A DNA stretch of 64,000 nt. It comes from Devosia sp. (lineage in GTDB: Bacteria > Pseudomonadota > Alphaproteobacteria > Rhizobiales > Devosiaceae). Numbering within the stretch: position 1 is the first letter of the stretch; each line of letters opens with the position of its first letter. The notes below the pieces were generated by a model that was not told the origin of the DNA, did not search any database, and saw only the letters and a list, made by a program, of their open reading frames with translations. The stretch is taken from contig JADJPS010000003.1 in NCBI GenBank assembly GCA_016713105.1, positions 186,001 to 250,000 on the forward strand, in the 5' to 3' direction. Of this stretch, positions 33,345 to 42,500 are shown in pieces. Both the position numbers and the translations under genes were made by a program.

Positions 33345-35481
33345 CCAACTGCCCCAGGAGCGTCTGCCGGATCGCCCGCGCCAGGCGCGCGAACAAGGGT
33401 TCGCTGCCATGGTCGAGCCGGACCCAGGCCCGCGCGCCGTAGAACAGCTGCTCCGGGGAACCCTCGAGGGCAATGTCGAAGACGAACAGGCTCTCTAGAG
33501 CGGCAGGTCCGGCAGCGCCATTGCCGCCGATGGCGATGTCGCCCCCGTCCATGGTCGACAGCGCGAGGCTGGGCAGGTCCTGCTGGGCCGCCGGCACGGC
33601 CCGGCCGATGCTTGCCGGAATGACCAGCTCGGGGGCGAAGGCGAGACGGACATCGACGCGGCCGGTTCGGGCCCGTACGAGGTCCACTTCCGATTGCGGA
33701 ACGACGATGCGGATGACCGGCACGCGGGCCGGAACGACGTAGCCGATCAGATCGCCCTGTCGAAAATAGCGCCCCAGCAGGGAACGCGAATCGGGCAGCA
33801 CGAAGCGACCGGCAAGCCCCGCATGGAGCGTGAGGCCGGCGGCGCGCTGATCGAAGGCGGTGAGGATGGCCTCGGCATGCGCGCGGCGCTCGAGCAGAAC
33901 GGCCGCCTGCGTCCGGTCGCGGAAGCGCATCGCCTCGTACTGCAGGTTGAGCTCGTCCACCTGGGACGCCAGCACGGCACGGCGCTCGCCGATGCCGGGA
34001 TCCTCGAAGCGCAGCAGCGGCGTCCCCGGGGCGACCGTGTCCGGCGTCGTCAGGATGTCGACCAGCACGCCCCCGGTGGCAGCGCGGACCTCGTCCTCCC
34101 CCGGCAGCCAGACGACACCCTGGGCAACGGTGGCATAGGGGAGCGGGACGAAGCCGAAGAAGCCGACGATCGCCATCAGGAATGCCCCGGCCAGCGTGAT
34201 CGCCCTGCCCCGGCGATGCTGCAGCCGGGGCGAGGTGAACAGGAAGCCGATACCCTTGAGCATGGGAAACACAAAGGTGCTGGCGAGGCTGAACAGCGCC
34301 AGGGCGACGCCGACGAAGAACAGCTTGGTGGCGACGATCAGGGCGATCGCGATGCTGAGGAAGATGCGGTAGATGAAGGCCAGGACGGCGTAGCCGAACA
34401 GCCATTTGCGTTCCGAACGGACGTTGGCGGGCGAGTCCATGGTGTCGACGCCCAAGAGGTAGCGCTGCACCAGATACCAGAAGTACTTGTTGGCCCGGCT
34501 GCCGAGGTTGGGAATCTCGATCAGGTCCATCAGGATGTAGTAGCCATCGAAGCGCAGCAGCGGATTGCCGTTGAAGAACAGCGTCGACACGCTGCCGATC
34601 AGCATGACGTTGAAGGCGATGGCCCGGGCCAGCCCCGGCTCGGCATTGACCCAGAAGATCATCGCCAGTGCTGCCAGCCCGAACTCCACCATGATGCCGG
34701 CGCCGCTCACGACCATGCGTCTCGCCTTGGACTGGAAGGCCGTCGCCGAAGTGGCATCGACATAAGGCGCCGGCACGAAGATCAGCAGCATGATGCCGAC
34801 CTCGTGCACCTGGCCACCCCAGGCCTTGGCGGCATAGGCATGCCCGGCTTCATGCAGGGCCTTGACGAAGGGATAGACGGCAACGATGAGCGCGAGATTG
34901 CCGACGCTCAGCAGCCGGTCGGTCGCATCGCCGGTCAGTTCGGCCCAGTGCATGGCGGCGAGGACCCCGCCGGCGCCCACCAGTACCAGCCAGGCCAGCA
35001 GCCCCCAGTAGCTGAAGATCGGGCGCACCAGCCCGATGGTTGCATCGAGGAAGCGATCCGGATCGAGTAGCGGAAAGCGCAGCGCCAGCGGGTTGCGCAG
35101 GCGGCTGACCACGGCGCTGCGCGAGGCCTTAATGGCGCGCTCGGAGATCTCGCCGAAATCGGGAGGCAGTTCGCTCTGCAGCAGATCGCTGGCATGCAGT
35201 TGCGTCAGCAACTGGATCATCTCGTCCTGGGTGGGCGGATCGTCGCCGGCCTTGCGGCCGACCATGTCCCAGATGTCATCGAGGGTACGGGTGCCATCCA
35301 TCAGCGCCAGCGCCAGGTTGGCGGCCGGCGAGAGCCGATGGAACCGCCCGGTCTGATGGTCCTGGAGCACGTACCACAATTGCCCCCGGAAGCGCTGACG
35401 GTGGATTTCGGCATGTCCCCTGAGCCGCGGCTTCAGGGCACTGACCCGGTACCAGGACGAACTGAGCAGCGACTGGCTCAT
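33337..35481 (-). CDS. PqqD-like/M50 site-2 protease/HlyD fusion protein
   Basis: Membrane protein of 714 residues. Residues 30-105 look PqqD-like (WYVLQDHQTGRFHRLSPAAN, LMDGTRTLDDIWDMV), a fold that binds leader peptides in peptide-modification systems. Residues 155-440 form the membrane part, with the zinc motif HEAGH at 210-214 and the second site-2-protease motif NPLLRFDGYYILMD at about 306. The C-terminal 260 residues resemble a HlyD adaptor: VVWLPGEDEVRAATGGVLVD, a coiled-coil-like section and GDLIGYVVPARVPVIRIVVP. Four bases after the GAF-HlyD gene. Related two-part proteins accompany some bacteriocin and adhesin export loci. Whether it cleaves or only guides the giant protein is unknown. 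Confidence 0.85.
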   Translation of the reverse strand: MSQSLLSSSWYRVSALKPRLRGHAEIHRQRFRGQLWYVLQDHQTGRFHRLSPAANLALALMDGTRTLDDIWDMVGRKAGDDPPTQDEMIQLLTQLHASDLLQSELPPDFGEISERAIKASRSAVVSRLRNPLALRFPLLDPDRFLDATIGLVRPIFSYWGLLAWLVLVGAGGVLAAMHWAELTGDATDRLLSVGNLALIVAVYPFVKALHEAGHAYAAKAWGGQVHEVGIMLLIFVPAPYVDATSATAFQSKARRMVVSGAGIMVEFGLAALAMIFWVNAEPGLARAIAFNVMLIGSVSTLFFNGNPLLRFDGYYILMDLIEIPNLGSRANKYFWYLVQRYLLGVDTMDSPANVRSERKWLFGYAVLAFIYRIFLSIAIALIVATKLFFVGVALALFSLASTFVFPMLKGIGFLFTSPRLQHRRGRAITLAGAFLMAIVGFFGFVPLPYATVAQGVVWLPGEDEVRAATGGVLVDILTTPDTVAPGTPLLRFEDPGIGERRAVLASQVDELNLQYEAMRFRDRTQAAVLLERRAHAEAILTAFDQRAAGLTLHAGLAGRFVLPDSRSLLGRYFRQGDLIGYVVPARVPVIRIVVPQSEVDLVRARTGRVDVRLAFAPELVIPASIGRAVPAAQQDLPSLALSTMDGGDIAIGGNGAAGPAALESLFVFDIALEGSPEQLFYGARAWVRLDHGSEPLFARLARAIRQTLLGQLGA

Positions 35482-35485
35482 GTCG

Positions 35486-37384
35486 TCACGCGGTCCAGCG
35501 CCAGAGCGTCAGCCGCAGCCAGTCGAGGATCGGATGCAGCCAGATCGCGATCAGCGGCTCCTGCTCGATCGCCACCTTGCCGACACCGGTCATGCCAGGG
35601 CGGAGCCGGTTCAGGTCCCCCTCGATGGCCGCCTCGACGCGAAAGCCGTTGCGGCCCTGCACCTGGACAGCCACCGGCGTGATGACCTCGACGGTGATGT
35701 CGAAGGGCTGTTCCGGCAGCGAGGTGAAGATCACCTGCCCGGCCTGGCCCACCTCGAGATCGGCAATATCGCGTTCGTCGACCACCATGACGACGCGATA
35801 GCCGGTGAGCGGTGACAACTCGAACAGGGTCTCGCCGCGGGCGACGGAGGCGCCGATGCGCTGGCTCAGGTCGCCGCTGACCAGGAGGCCGTCGAATGGG
35901 GCGAGGATGCGCAGGCGGGCCAATTGCTCGTCGAGCAGCCGCAACTGGGAATCGGCCTGGTCGATCCGGCTCTGGATGATGTTCAGGTTGGCCGGCTCGC
36001 GGGCGGCCAGCGCCCGGTCGTACTCGTAGCGGTGCTGCTGCTTCTCGGCCTCCCAGCGCAGGCGCTCAAGATTGAGCTCGCGGTCCTCGAGGCTCGCCAG
36101 TTCGTCTCCGGCCTTGACGAAATCGCCGGCCCGGGCGCTGGCCGTCTGCACATAGCCATCATAGGCAGACACCACCGAACGGCGCTCGCTGCCTTCGACC
36201 AGGGCATTGGCGGTGACGCGGTAGGTATCGGTCGCGAGGCTGAAGAACAGCACCGAGGCCAGCAGGCCGGCAACGAACAGCTTGCGCCAGACATGCCCCG
36301 GCCCGAGGAGGCGCTTGAGCTGGGTGTGGAGCGCATCGCCGGCCTTGACCACGAGCCAGCGGTCATTGCGGCGCTTCTCATGAAGGATAGGGCCGATGGC
36401 GGTGATGACGACATCGAGCAGTTGCACAAGTGCCGGCTCGAACGGCTGGCCGGCGGCGCGCTCGAACGTCACGGCGCCGACGAAACGATCGACGACGAGC
36501 AACGGAATCGTCAGCAGATTGGCGCTGCGCTGCGCATGCGCCAGACCGGCATGGGCGTGCGTCGCGACGACATCCCCGGGGGCTGGCGGGAAGCGGATCA
36601 GCGCCCGTTGGTCGACAGCCTCGTCCATGGCCGCGCCCAGTTGCTGCACCAGTTGCATCGAGCGGGCGAAGCTGGCGCTGTGCGAGATCGCGGTGACCCT
36701 GATGGAGCCGAAGCGGGTGAAGCCGATGCTGACGCGCGAACAGTCGAACCGCAGGGCCAGTTCGGTGGCTGCAGCAATACCGGCCGACCGGAAATCCTCC
36801 TTCTCGAGCACGCTGGCGAGGACCTCCAGGGTGGCGCGCGAGCGGTCTCGTTCCCGCTTCACCTCTCCAGAGGCGGTGGCGCGCAGGTGGTCGCGCAGCC
36901 AGGCGAGGCCCCATTGCATCTGCCGCACCTGGCGGGACGCCGTCTCCTTGTCATCGGCTCCCGGTTCGGTAGCGACGGAGATGACGGACACCGCGACAAG
37001 GCCGCCGTCGATCTCCACCGGCTGGCCGATCAGCCGATGCCCGGAGCCCTTGCCGCCGGATCGCAGGATGGTACGGGACTGCGCCACGACGAGCGCAGCC
37101 AGTTCGGCGAGCGCCCGAGTCGCCTCCGTGCCCCGCGCCGGCCAGGCGGCGGAGAGGACCGGTCGGCCCTGCTCGACAAGGAACAGCGCCGCAGAGGTCG
37201 TGCCGGGTAGCGACAGAGCCTGCAGGCGGACAAAGGCGGAGGCAAAGGCGGCGGTGTCCGAGGCGATCAGCAGCTTCTGCCAGAGCGCCGGCTCGAGCAC
37301 CTCCGGCTCGGCGGCCGTCTCCATCGCCGCGGTGTCCTGCAGCGTGGATTCGAGACCTGACCCTTCGTCGCCCCGCGCCGCCAA
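35486..37384 (-). CDS. HlyD-family periplasmic adaptor with N-terminal GAF-like region
   Basis: Protein of 632 residues. About 360 cytoplasmic residues come first, with two GAF-like stretches (PGTTSAALFLVEQGRPVLSA and FDCSRVSIGFTRFGSIRVTA), including a predicted helix between them. One membrane helix follows near residue 370 (KLFVAGLLASVLFFSLATDT). The periplasmic HlyD/MFP part has SAYDGYVQTASARAGDFVKA, coiled coil (ERLRWEAEKQQHRYEYDRAL), LRILAPFDGLLVSGDLSQRI and a beta-barrel end. Ordinary HlyD proteins have only a short cytoplasmic tail, so a large regulatory head is unusual. The start is TTG 37384 with GGTGGAG upstream; an ATG 20 codons in is possible. Four bases separate it from the M50 gene. 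Confidence 0.88.
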   Translation of the reverse strand: MAARGDEGSGLESTLQDTAAMETAAEPEVLEPALWQKLLIASDTAAFASAFVRLQALSLPGTTSAALFLVEQGRPVLSAAWPARGTEATRALAELAALVVAQSRTILRSGGKGSGHRLIGQPVEIDGGLVAVSVISVATEPGADDKETASRQVRQMQWGLAWLRDHLRATASGEVKRERDRSRATLEVLASVLEKEDFRSAGIAAATELALRFDCSRVSIGFTRFGSIRVTAISHSASFARSMQLVQQLGAAMDEAVDQRALIRFPPAPGDVVATHAHAGLAHAQRSANLLTIPLLVVDRFVGAVTFERAAGQPFEPALVQLLDVVITAIGPILHEKRRNDRWLVVKAGDALHTQLKRLLGPGHVWRKLFVAGLLASVLFFSLATDTYRVTANALVEGSERRSVVSAYDGYVQTASARAGDFVKAGDELASLEDRELNLERLRWEAEKQQHRYEYDRALAAREPANLNIIQSRIDQADSQLRLLDEQLARLRILAPFDGLLVSGDLSQRIGASVARGETLFELSPLTGYRVVMVVDERDIADLEVGQAGQVIFTSLPEQPFDITVEVITPVAVQVQGRNGFRVEAAIEGDLNRLRPGMTGVGKVAIEQEPLIAIWLHPILDWLRLTLWRWTA

Positions 37385-37389
37385 GCCGG

Positions 37390-37704
37390 CTACTCCACCT
37401 CGAGCGCTCCGTAGCGCCGCTCGTGTTCGCGCAGCACCCCGGCCAGAACCGACATCAGGCGCTTGGCGGCTATGGGGGTGAGGATCACGCGGCTGCTCAG
37501 ATCCACCGTCACCTGCTGGCCCGACTCCGGGTTCCAGGTGCGGTTGGTGCCGAAGAACAGGTCGACCTGCTCGCGCGTGCCCTGCACGTTGACGACGTTG
37601 GCGAACTGGGTCGCCATCTTGTCCTCAACCCAGTTGATGGTCTTGGCCTCGCCGCCCTCAGGCGGGGGCGCTGCTGCGGCAGGCGCCGCTGGCTGGCTGG
37701 ACAT
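37390..37704 (-). CDS. DUF3467-family protein
   Basis: Small soluble protein of 104 residues. A proline/alanine-rich start (MSSQPAAPAAAAPPPEGGEA) precedes the DUF3467 core: FANVVNVQGTREQVDLFFGT and SRVILTPIAAKRLMSVLAGV. No signal peptide or membrane helix is visible, so it is probably cytoplasmic. Function is unknown for the family. AAGGAG lies ten bases before the ATG, and five bases separate it from the HlyD gene. Its fixed place in this secretion-like operon suggests a chaperone or regulator role, which is inference. Confidence 0.88.
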   Translation of the reverse strand: MSSQPAAPAAAAPPPEGGEAKTINWVEDKMATQFANVVNVQGTREQVDLFFGTNRTWNPESGQQVTVDLSSRVILTPIAAKRLMSVLAGVLREHERRYGALEVE

Positions 37705-37769
37705 GTCTCACGCACTCCTTGAACCGAAGCGTTCGGCCGGCTCCGCAGTGTTGTGCAATACCACACAAA

Positions 37770-37807
37770 GCCCCGACGCGCTGCCGGCGAAACGCGCGCG
37801 GCGGGGC
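37770..37807 (-). terminator. Weak terminator-like hairpin after the barrel gene
   Basis: Arms GCCCCG/CGGGGC, a mismatch, then a 5-bp stem and a 14-base loop, followed by TTTGTGTGG on the minus strand. It is 10 bases after the barrel-protein stop and may reduce expression of the four downstream genes relative to the giant gene. Confidence 0.35.
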
Positions 37808-37817
37808 GCCGGACCGT

Positions 37818-39086
37818 TCAGAGCGGCCGGTAGTGGAGGCCCATGCGGGCAGCCAGCACGCCGGGAGTCAACTCGATCTGGTCATCCTGCAGGTTGGTCG
37901 TGACCAGTGCATCCATGGCCTGGGTGTAGGTGCCCTCGAGGCTCAGCGTCAGGTTCTCGGCGATCGCCGTTTCGATGCCACCACCGAACTGCACGCCCGG
38001 CAGCCATTCGCCGTCGCCCCCGTCCAACGCAAAGAAGTCGGGGCTGGCGTGGGTGAGCAGCGCCGCGAGGCCGGCCTTGCCGTAGATCAGCGTCGATTCA
38101 TCGACCAGATAGCCGACGCGACCGGTGAGGGCGACAATGGCGGTGACGCTGCCGAACTCGGTCGTGGCCTCGGTGAAGGGCGAATCCTGATCCGGATCGT
38201 AGAAGACCAGCGAGGTGAACTCGGCCGAACCGGCAACGCCGACGACGAAGTCATTGTCGAGGCGATAGTCGTAGCCGAGGCTGGCGCCCAGGCTGGGGCT
38301 CTCGGCCCACCAGGGGCCATCGGTCGCTCCCGGCGTGTCGGTGTAGCGCTCCATCTCGCCGGCCCCATAGCCGAGGGCGACGGAAAGGGTCACGCCGGTC
38401 CAGTTGACCACGGGGCGCGGCGCCTCGGCGGCGCTGCCGCTCTCGCTGTCGAAGTGGTAGCTCAGCCCGGCGGTGACGGTGAAGTGGCGCGGGTCGAACG
38501 ATTCGAGATCGGCGTTGGTGAACGTCTGGAACGGGTGGAAGTAGCGGGCATCGACACGCACCGACAGGTTATCGGAGACGAACGTTTCTGCGCCAACCCC
38601 GATCTGGGCACCGAGGACGGTGGCATGATCGGTCTCGTCAAACCCAACGGGAATTGTCAGCGACTGGCCGGCGAGACCAAGCGTTCCGAAGACCAGGGAG
38701 TTCGGGGTGAGCAGATAGCCGAGGCGGCCCGAAACCCCGAAGTTGAAATTGGCGTTGGCAAGTTCGCCGCCGATGCCGGCCTTGAACGGATCGAATGTCG
38801 CCATGATGCTGTCGAAGCTCAGTTCGGCGCCGCCGACGATGCGCGGCGCCACCAGGATGTCGCCGCCGCCATAGATGCCGAAGGTGCCGGTGGTCCGGGA
38901 GAACTCGTAGATCTCGGGCGGAACATCGAAGTCGGGGTCATAGCTCAGACCGTTGGCAGCGATGCCGACGCGGGCGCCGATATGGTATCCTTCCCAGTTC
39001 GGCGACTGCGACAATGCGCCCATCGCCGAAGCTGCAAACACTGCACAACCGAGTGCCGACAGCCCGCTGAGTCTCACTAGGTACAT
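37818..39086 (-). CDS. Outer-membrane beta-barrel protein with two tandem barrel domains
   Basis: Exported protein of 422 residues. The signal peptide is MYLVRLSGLSALGCAVFAAS. Two OmpA-like barrel halves follow, each with alternating strands and aromatic ends: NWEGYHIGARVGIAANG to HFTVTAGLSYHFDSE, then NWTGVTLSVALGYGAGE to ELTPGVLAARMGLHYRPL at the C-terminus. The final aromatic-type ending suits an outer-membrane protein. Two 8-strand units are too small to be a TolC channel, so it may be an anchor or assembly factor for the giant protein. It lies 170 bp after the small 110-residue gene. Confidence 0.82.
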   Translation of the reverse strand: MYLVRLSGLSALGCAVFAASAMGALSQSPNWEGYHIGARVGIAANGLSYDPDFDVPPEIYEFSRTTGTFGIYGGGDILVAPRIVGGAELSFDSIMATFDPFKAGIGGELANANFNFGVSGRLGYLLTPNSLVFGTLGLAGQSLTIPVGFDETDHATVLGAQIGVGAETFVSDNLSVRVDARYFHPFQTFTNADLESFDPRHFTVTAGLSYHFDSESGSAAEAPRPVVNWTGVTLSVALGYGAGEMERYTDTPGATDGPWWAESPSLGASLGYDYRLDNDFVVGVAGSAEFTSLVFYDPDQDSPFTEATTEFGSVTAIVALTGRVGYLVDESTLIYGKAGLAALLTHASPDFFALDGGDGEWLPGVQFGGGIETAIAENLTLSLEGTYTQAMDALVTTNLQDDQIELTPGVLAARMGLHYRPL

Positions 39087-39256
39087 CCCCGCCCCCGCAA
39101 ATGCACGACGTCCCTACGTACCGGACGCCTGCCGATCGGTCAAACCACTTGACCCTTTCCCACCGCTCGACGGCCGCCAGTGGCCATCAGGCAACAGGAA
39201 CACACCAGTCCATGCAGCGGCCGCTCCTGCGACCAAGGTCGCTGCACACCAAGCTG

Positions 39257-39589
39257 CTAGACGGGCCCCAGCGTGCCGGTCTCTTCATCGAAGGTCCACA
39301 TCTCGCCGTACTCGCCCGGGCCTGATTCCGATCCGCCCAGGCCGCCGGAGCCGCCGAACGCACCGGCTGCCTGCTCGATCAGAGCGAACAGCGCCATGCG
39401 GGCGTTGGATGGCGGCAGCGTGTCGACCGGCACGAACTCGCCCGAGGGCACGTCGTAGGCCCAGTGGTCGAGGTCGTCGCGCTCCGCCAGCGGGTCGTCG
39501 TCATTTGCCTCGACCACGATGGTGCCATTGCGCACGCCGGTGATCAGATCGGCGGGCAATGGCTGGGCAGAGTGATAGCCGGCGATCAC
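39257..39589 (-). CDS. Small acidic protein encoded directly behind the giant gene
   Basis: Protein of 110 residues with no signal peptide or membrane helix. The start is GTG 39589, six bases after the giant gene's stop, so it is almost certainly co-transcribed. It is acidic (VEANDDDPLAERDDLDHWAY) with a glycine-rich part (GAFGGSGGLGGSESGPGEYG). I recognise no family. Tight coupling with the giant gene suggests a chaperone, export guide or immunity-like partner; this is inference. The next 170 bp contain a GCGACC/GGTCGC inverted repeat near 39229-39242, but no T-run. Confidence 0.65.
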   Translation of the reverse strand: MIAGYHSAQPLPADLITGVRNGTIVVEANDDDPLAERDDLDHWAYDVPSGEFVPVDTLPPSNARMALFALIEQAAGAFGGSGGLGGSESGPGEYGEMWTFDEETGTLGPV

Positions 39590-39595
39590 CTCGCG

Positions 39596-42500
39596 CTACC
39601 CGAGGTCGATCGGGCTGAAGATGATCGAGTCGGGCGGCGCCGTGGTGACGAACGGGAACGGCTGGCGCGGTTGCACCGGTTGCGCCGCCGCAAGGGTCTT
39701 CTGCTGGTTCATCGCCCCGGTGACGATGATTGCGTTCTTGCCGAACAACAGTCCCTTGAGCGCGGCGGCACCGGTATCGCGGCCCAGGTCCTGCATCATC
39801 GGCACGACCCAGTTGCGGCCGAGCATGGCGCTGTTGGAGCTGGCGTCGAGGGTCTGGCGCACCAGATCCCGGCCGCCGCCCTTTTCGGCAGTGTCGCGGG
39901 TACGATCGTAGCCGAAGGTGTTGGTGCCGATGCCGCCATTGACGCGGTCGTAGCCGTTGCCGCCGGAGATCTGATCGTCGCCACCGGCGCCGCTCAGGTA
40001 GTCATCGCCGAGCAGGCCGAACATCACGTCGTTGCCGCCCTCGCCATACATCTGGTCGGCGTTGATTGTGTAGATCGGCTTGAGGTTGACGTCGGTATTG
40101 CTGGCGCGCTGCAGTTTGCCGAGGGCCCCGTAGTAGTAGATGTAGCGGAGCGTCGCGGCCTGCGTGGCCCCCGTCTCGCCGACCGGCAACACGCGCATCG
40201 CGGTCATCAGGCCGGCCGATCCGGTGGTGTTGACGATCGGCATCAGGTAGGCGGCGTCGCCATACATGAGGTCCCCGCCCTCACCGCCGCGCATCTGGTC
40301 AGCATAGAGGGTGATGTAGTCCATCGCCGGCTTCTTGGACTGGCGCGGATCCTTGGTGTCGAGCAGCCAGGGGTTGGACGAACCGTAGCTCGACCAATCC
40401 ACCTTCTTGGCCTTGGTGGCATCGGTCTGCACGCCGAAGGCATTGGCGAGCGCCACCGAGGCGTTGAGGTTGCCGACGAACAGCGCGTCGATCGTCTTCA
40501 GGAAGGCGTTCTGCTGCTTGTCGGCCACCGACTTCGCCTGCTTGGACGTGAAACCCGCGAGCAGGATCGGCTGCTGGATGATCGCCAGATCGCCGACCAG
40601 AATGTCGTCGCCGTCATTGCCCTCGATCAGGTCGTTGCCCACCTGCAGGCCGTAGCCGAGCTGGTTGCCGAACAGCCAGGCGGCGCCGGCATTGGAATTG
40701 AGATCGAGCCGGTGGCTCGACTTCACATGCGCGGCGAGCGCGGCGGTCAGCGTCTTGTCCTGAGCCGCCAGGGCGGTGTCGATCGCCTTGCGCTGCGAGG
40801 TGGTCTGCACGACGTGAGGCGCCGGCGCGGTCATGAGCGTGGCGGAAAGCACCACCACGCCGTTGTCGCCGACCACGAGGTCGTTGTTCGCCCCGCCACG
40901 CATCGTGTCGTTGCCGATCACCAGGCGGTAGTTCGGGCCGGTCAGCACGGCCGTCTTGGGATTGTAGGTCTTGCCGGTGTTGCCGTTGTTCGTGTTGTAG
41001 GCGTTGATCACCTGCACGCCCGCGGCATGCGTCATGTACGAGAGGTCGGCGAAGGCGGTCTGCAGCGCGAAGATCATGGCATTCATGCCCAGGGCCGCCG
41101 ACTGATCGTCCGTTCCCTCGAGCAGCAGGTAGCTCGACGGTACGATGATGGTACCGCTGTCGCCGAACATGGTGTCGTCCCCACCATCGCCGTCGATGAT
41201 GTCGTTGCCGAGGGAGACGACCACGTTGCTGCCGCCCTGCAAGGCATTGTTGGCAAAGGCGAGCGAGGAGAGGTTCACCATCAGGTCGCGCATGGTGATC
41301 GACAGGCCGGACAGGTTGTCGTCGATCACGGCATGCCCGGTGCCCTGCTCGGGCAGGATGCGACCATCGTCACCGAAGATCGTGTCGTTGCCTTCACCAC
41401 CCGAGATGGTGTCGTCGCCGTAGAGGTCGCCGGCACGGGTGATGTCGCCCTGGACGGCGGCGAGAACCCGCAAGCTCCCCCCGGCCGTGAGGGAGATGCT
41501 GTCGCGCTGCGCCATGTCGCCCGCAAAGCCAGCGGCGAACGGATGCAGCTCGAGCTGCGGGAGATAGGGGGTCAGCTCGGTCGGCAGGAGGTTGACGGCA
41601 GGGACGACCAGTTGCCCGTAGACCGGCAGCGTGATGCCCAGTCCATCTGCCGCCGAGATCAGCCGGTAGGCGTTGACGATGCCCGGCAGGTCGGTGGCGA
41701 AGGCGCTGGTGTTGCTGGCCCTGTCGCCGAATATGGTGTCATTGCCGGCTCCGCCCCGCAGCGTATCGTCGCCGCGCTGGCCGAAGATGACGTCGTCTTC
41801 GGTGCCGCCGTCGATGGTGTCGTCCCAGGCCTCCTCGAGCACGATGCCCACCGCCCGGGTGTCCCAGGCGCCGGCGCCGACGATGACGTTGGCGCCACCG
41901 CTGGTGAGCGCACCGCCGACGAGCAGTGCGTCATAACCGAGCAACTGCTGGGCGAGGCCGGTGCCGCTCACGGCAAGGTTGGAGCTGAGGCTGATCAGCC
42001 CACCGATGCTGGCGACCTCTTCGAGCACGACGTCGCGGTGCCACGTCTGGTTCGAATTGAGAATGGCGGCACCATTGCCGTCGATGGCGCGGACGATCTG
42101 CCCCTCGTCGCCGAGGAGGATGTCGGTGCCCGCTCCACCGTCGATAGTATCGCCGCCCAGCCCACCGATGATCTCGTCGGCATCGGCATCGCCGTAGAGC
42201 CTGTCGTCACCGCGCTGTCCGAAGATGCGGTCCTCGCCAGCCCCGCCGTGCACCTCGTCGTCGCCGCCGACGAAATCGGCGTGATCGAAAAGCACGACAT
42301 CGCGGATGAGTGCCGCCGGGCGATTGGGAACCACCGGGTTCAGCTTGTAGACGAAGTCCTTCCAGCTCGTTCCGCCGATGATTGTCCGGCCGATGATGCC
42401 GTTGTCGCCGATGATAACGTCCTCGCCGTCGCCGCCCCAGATGGTGTCGTCGCCATCGGCCCCGCCGAGGATATTGTGGCCGCCGGTCAGGTCGTCGTCG

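Noticed and set aside
39229..39242. GCGACC/GGTCGC repeat as a terminator after the 110-residue gene
   Set aside because: The loop would be only two to four bases and no T-run follows.
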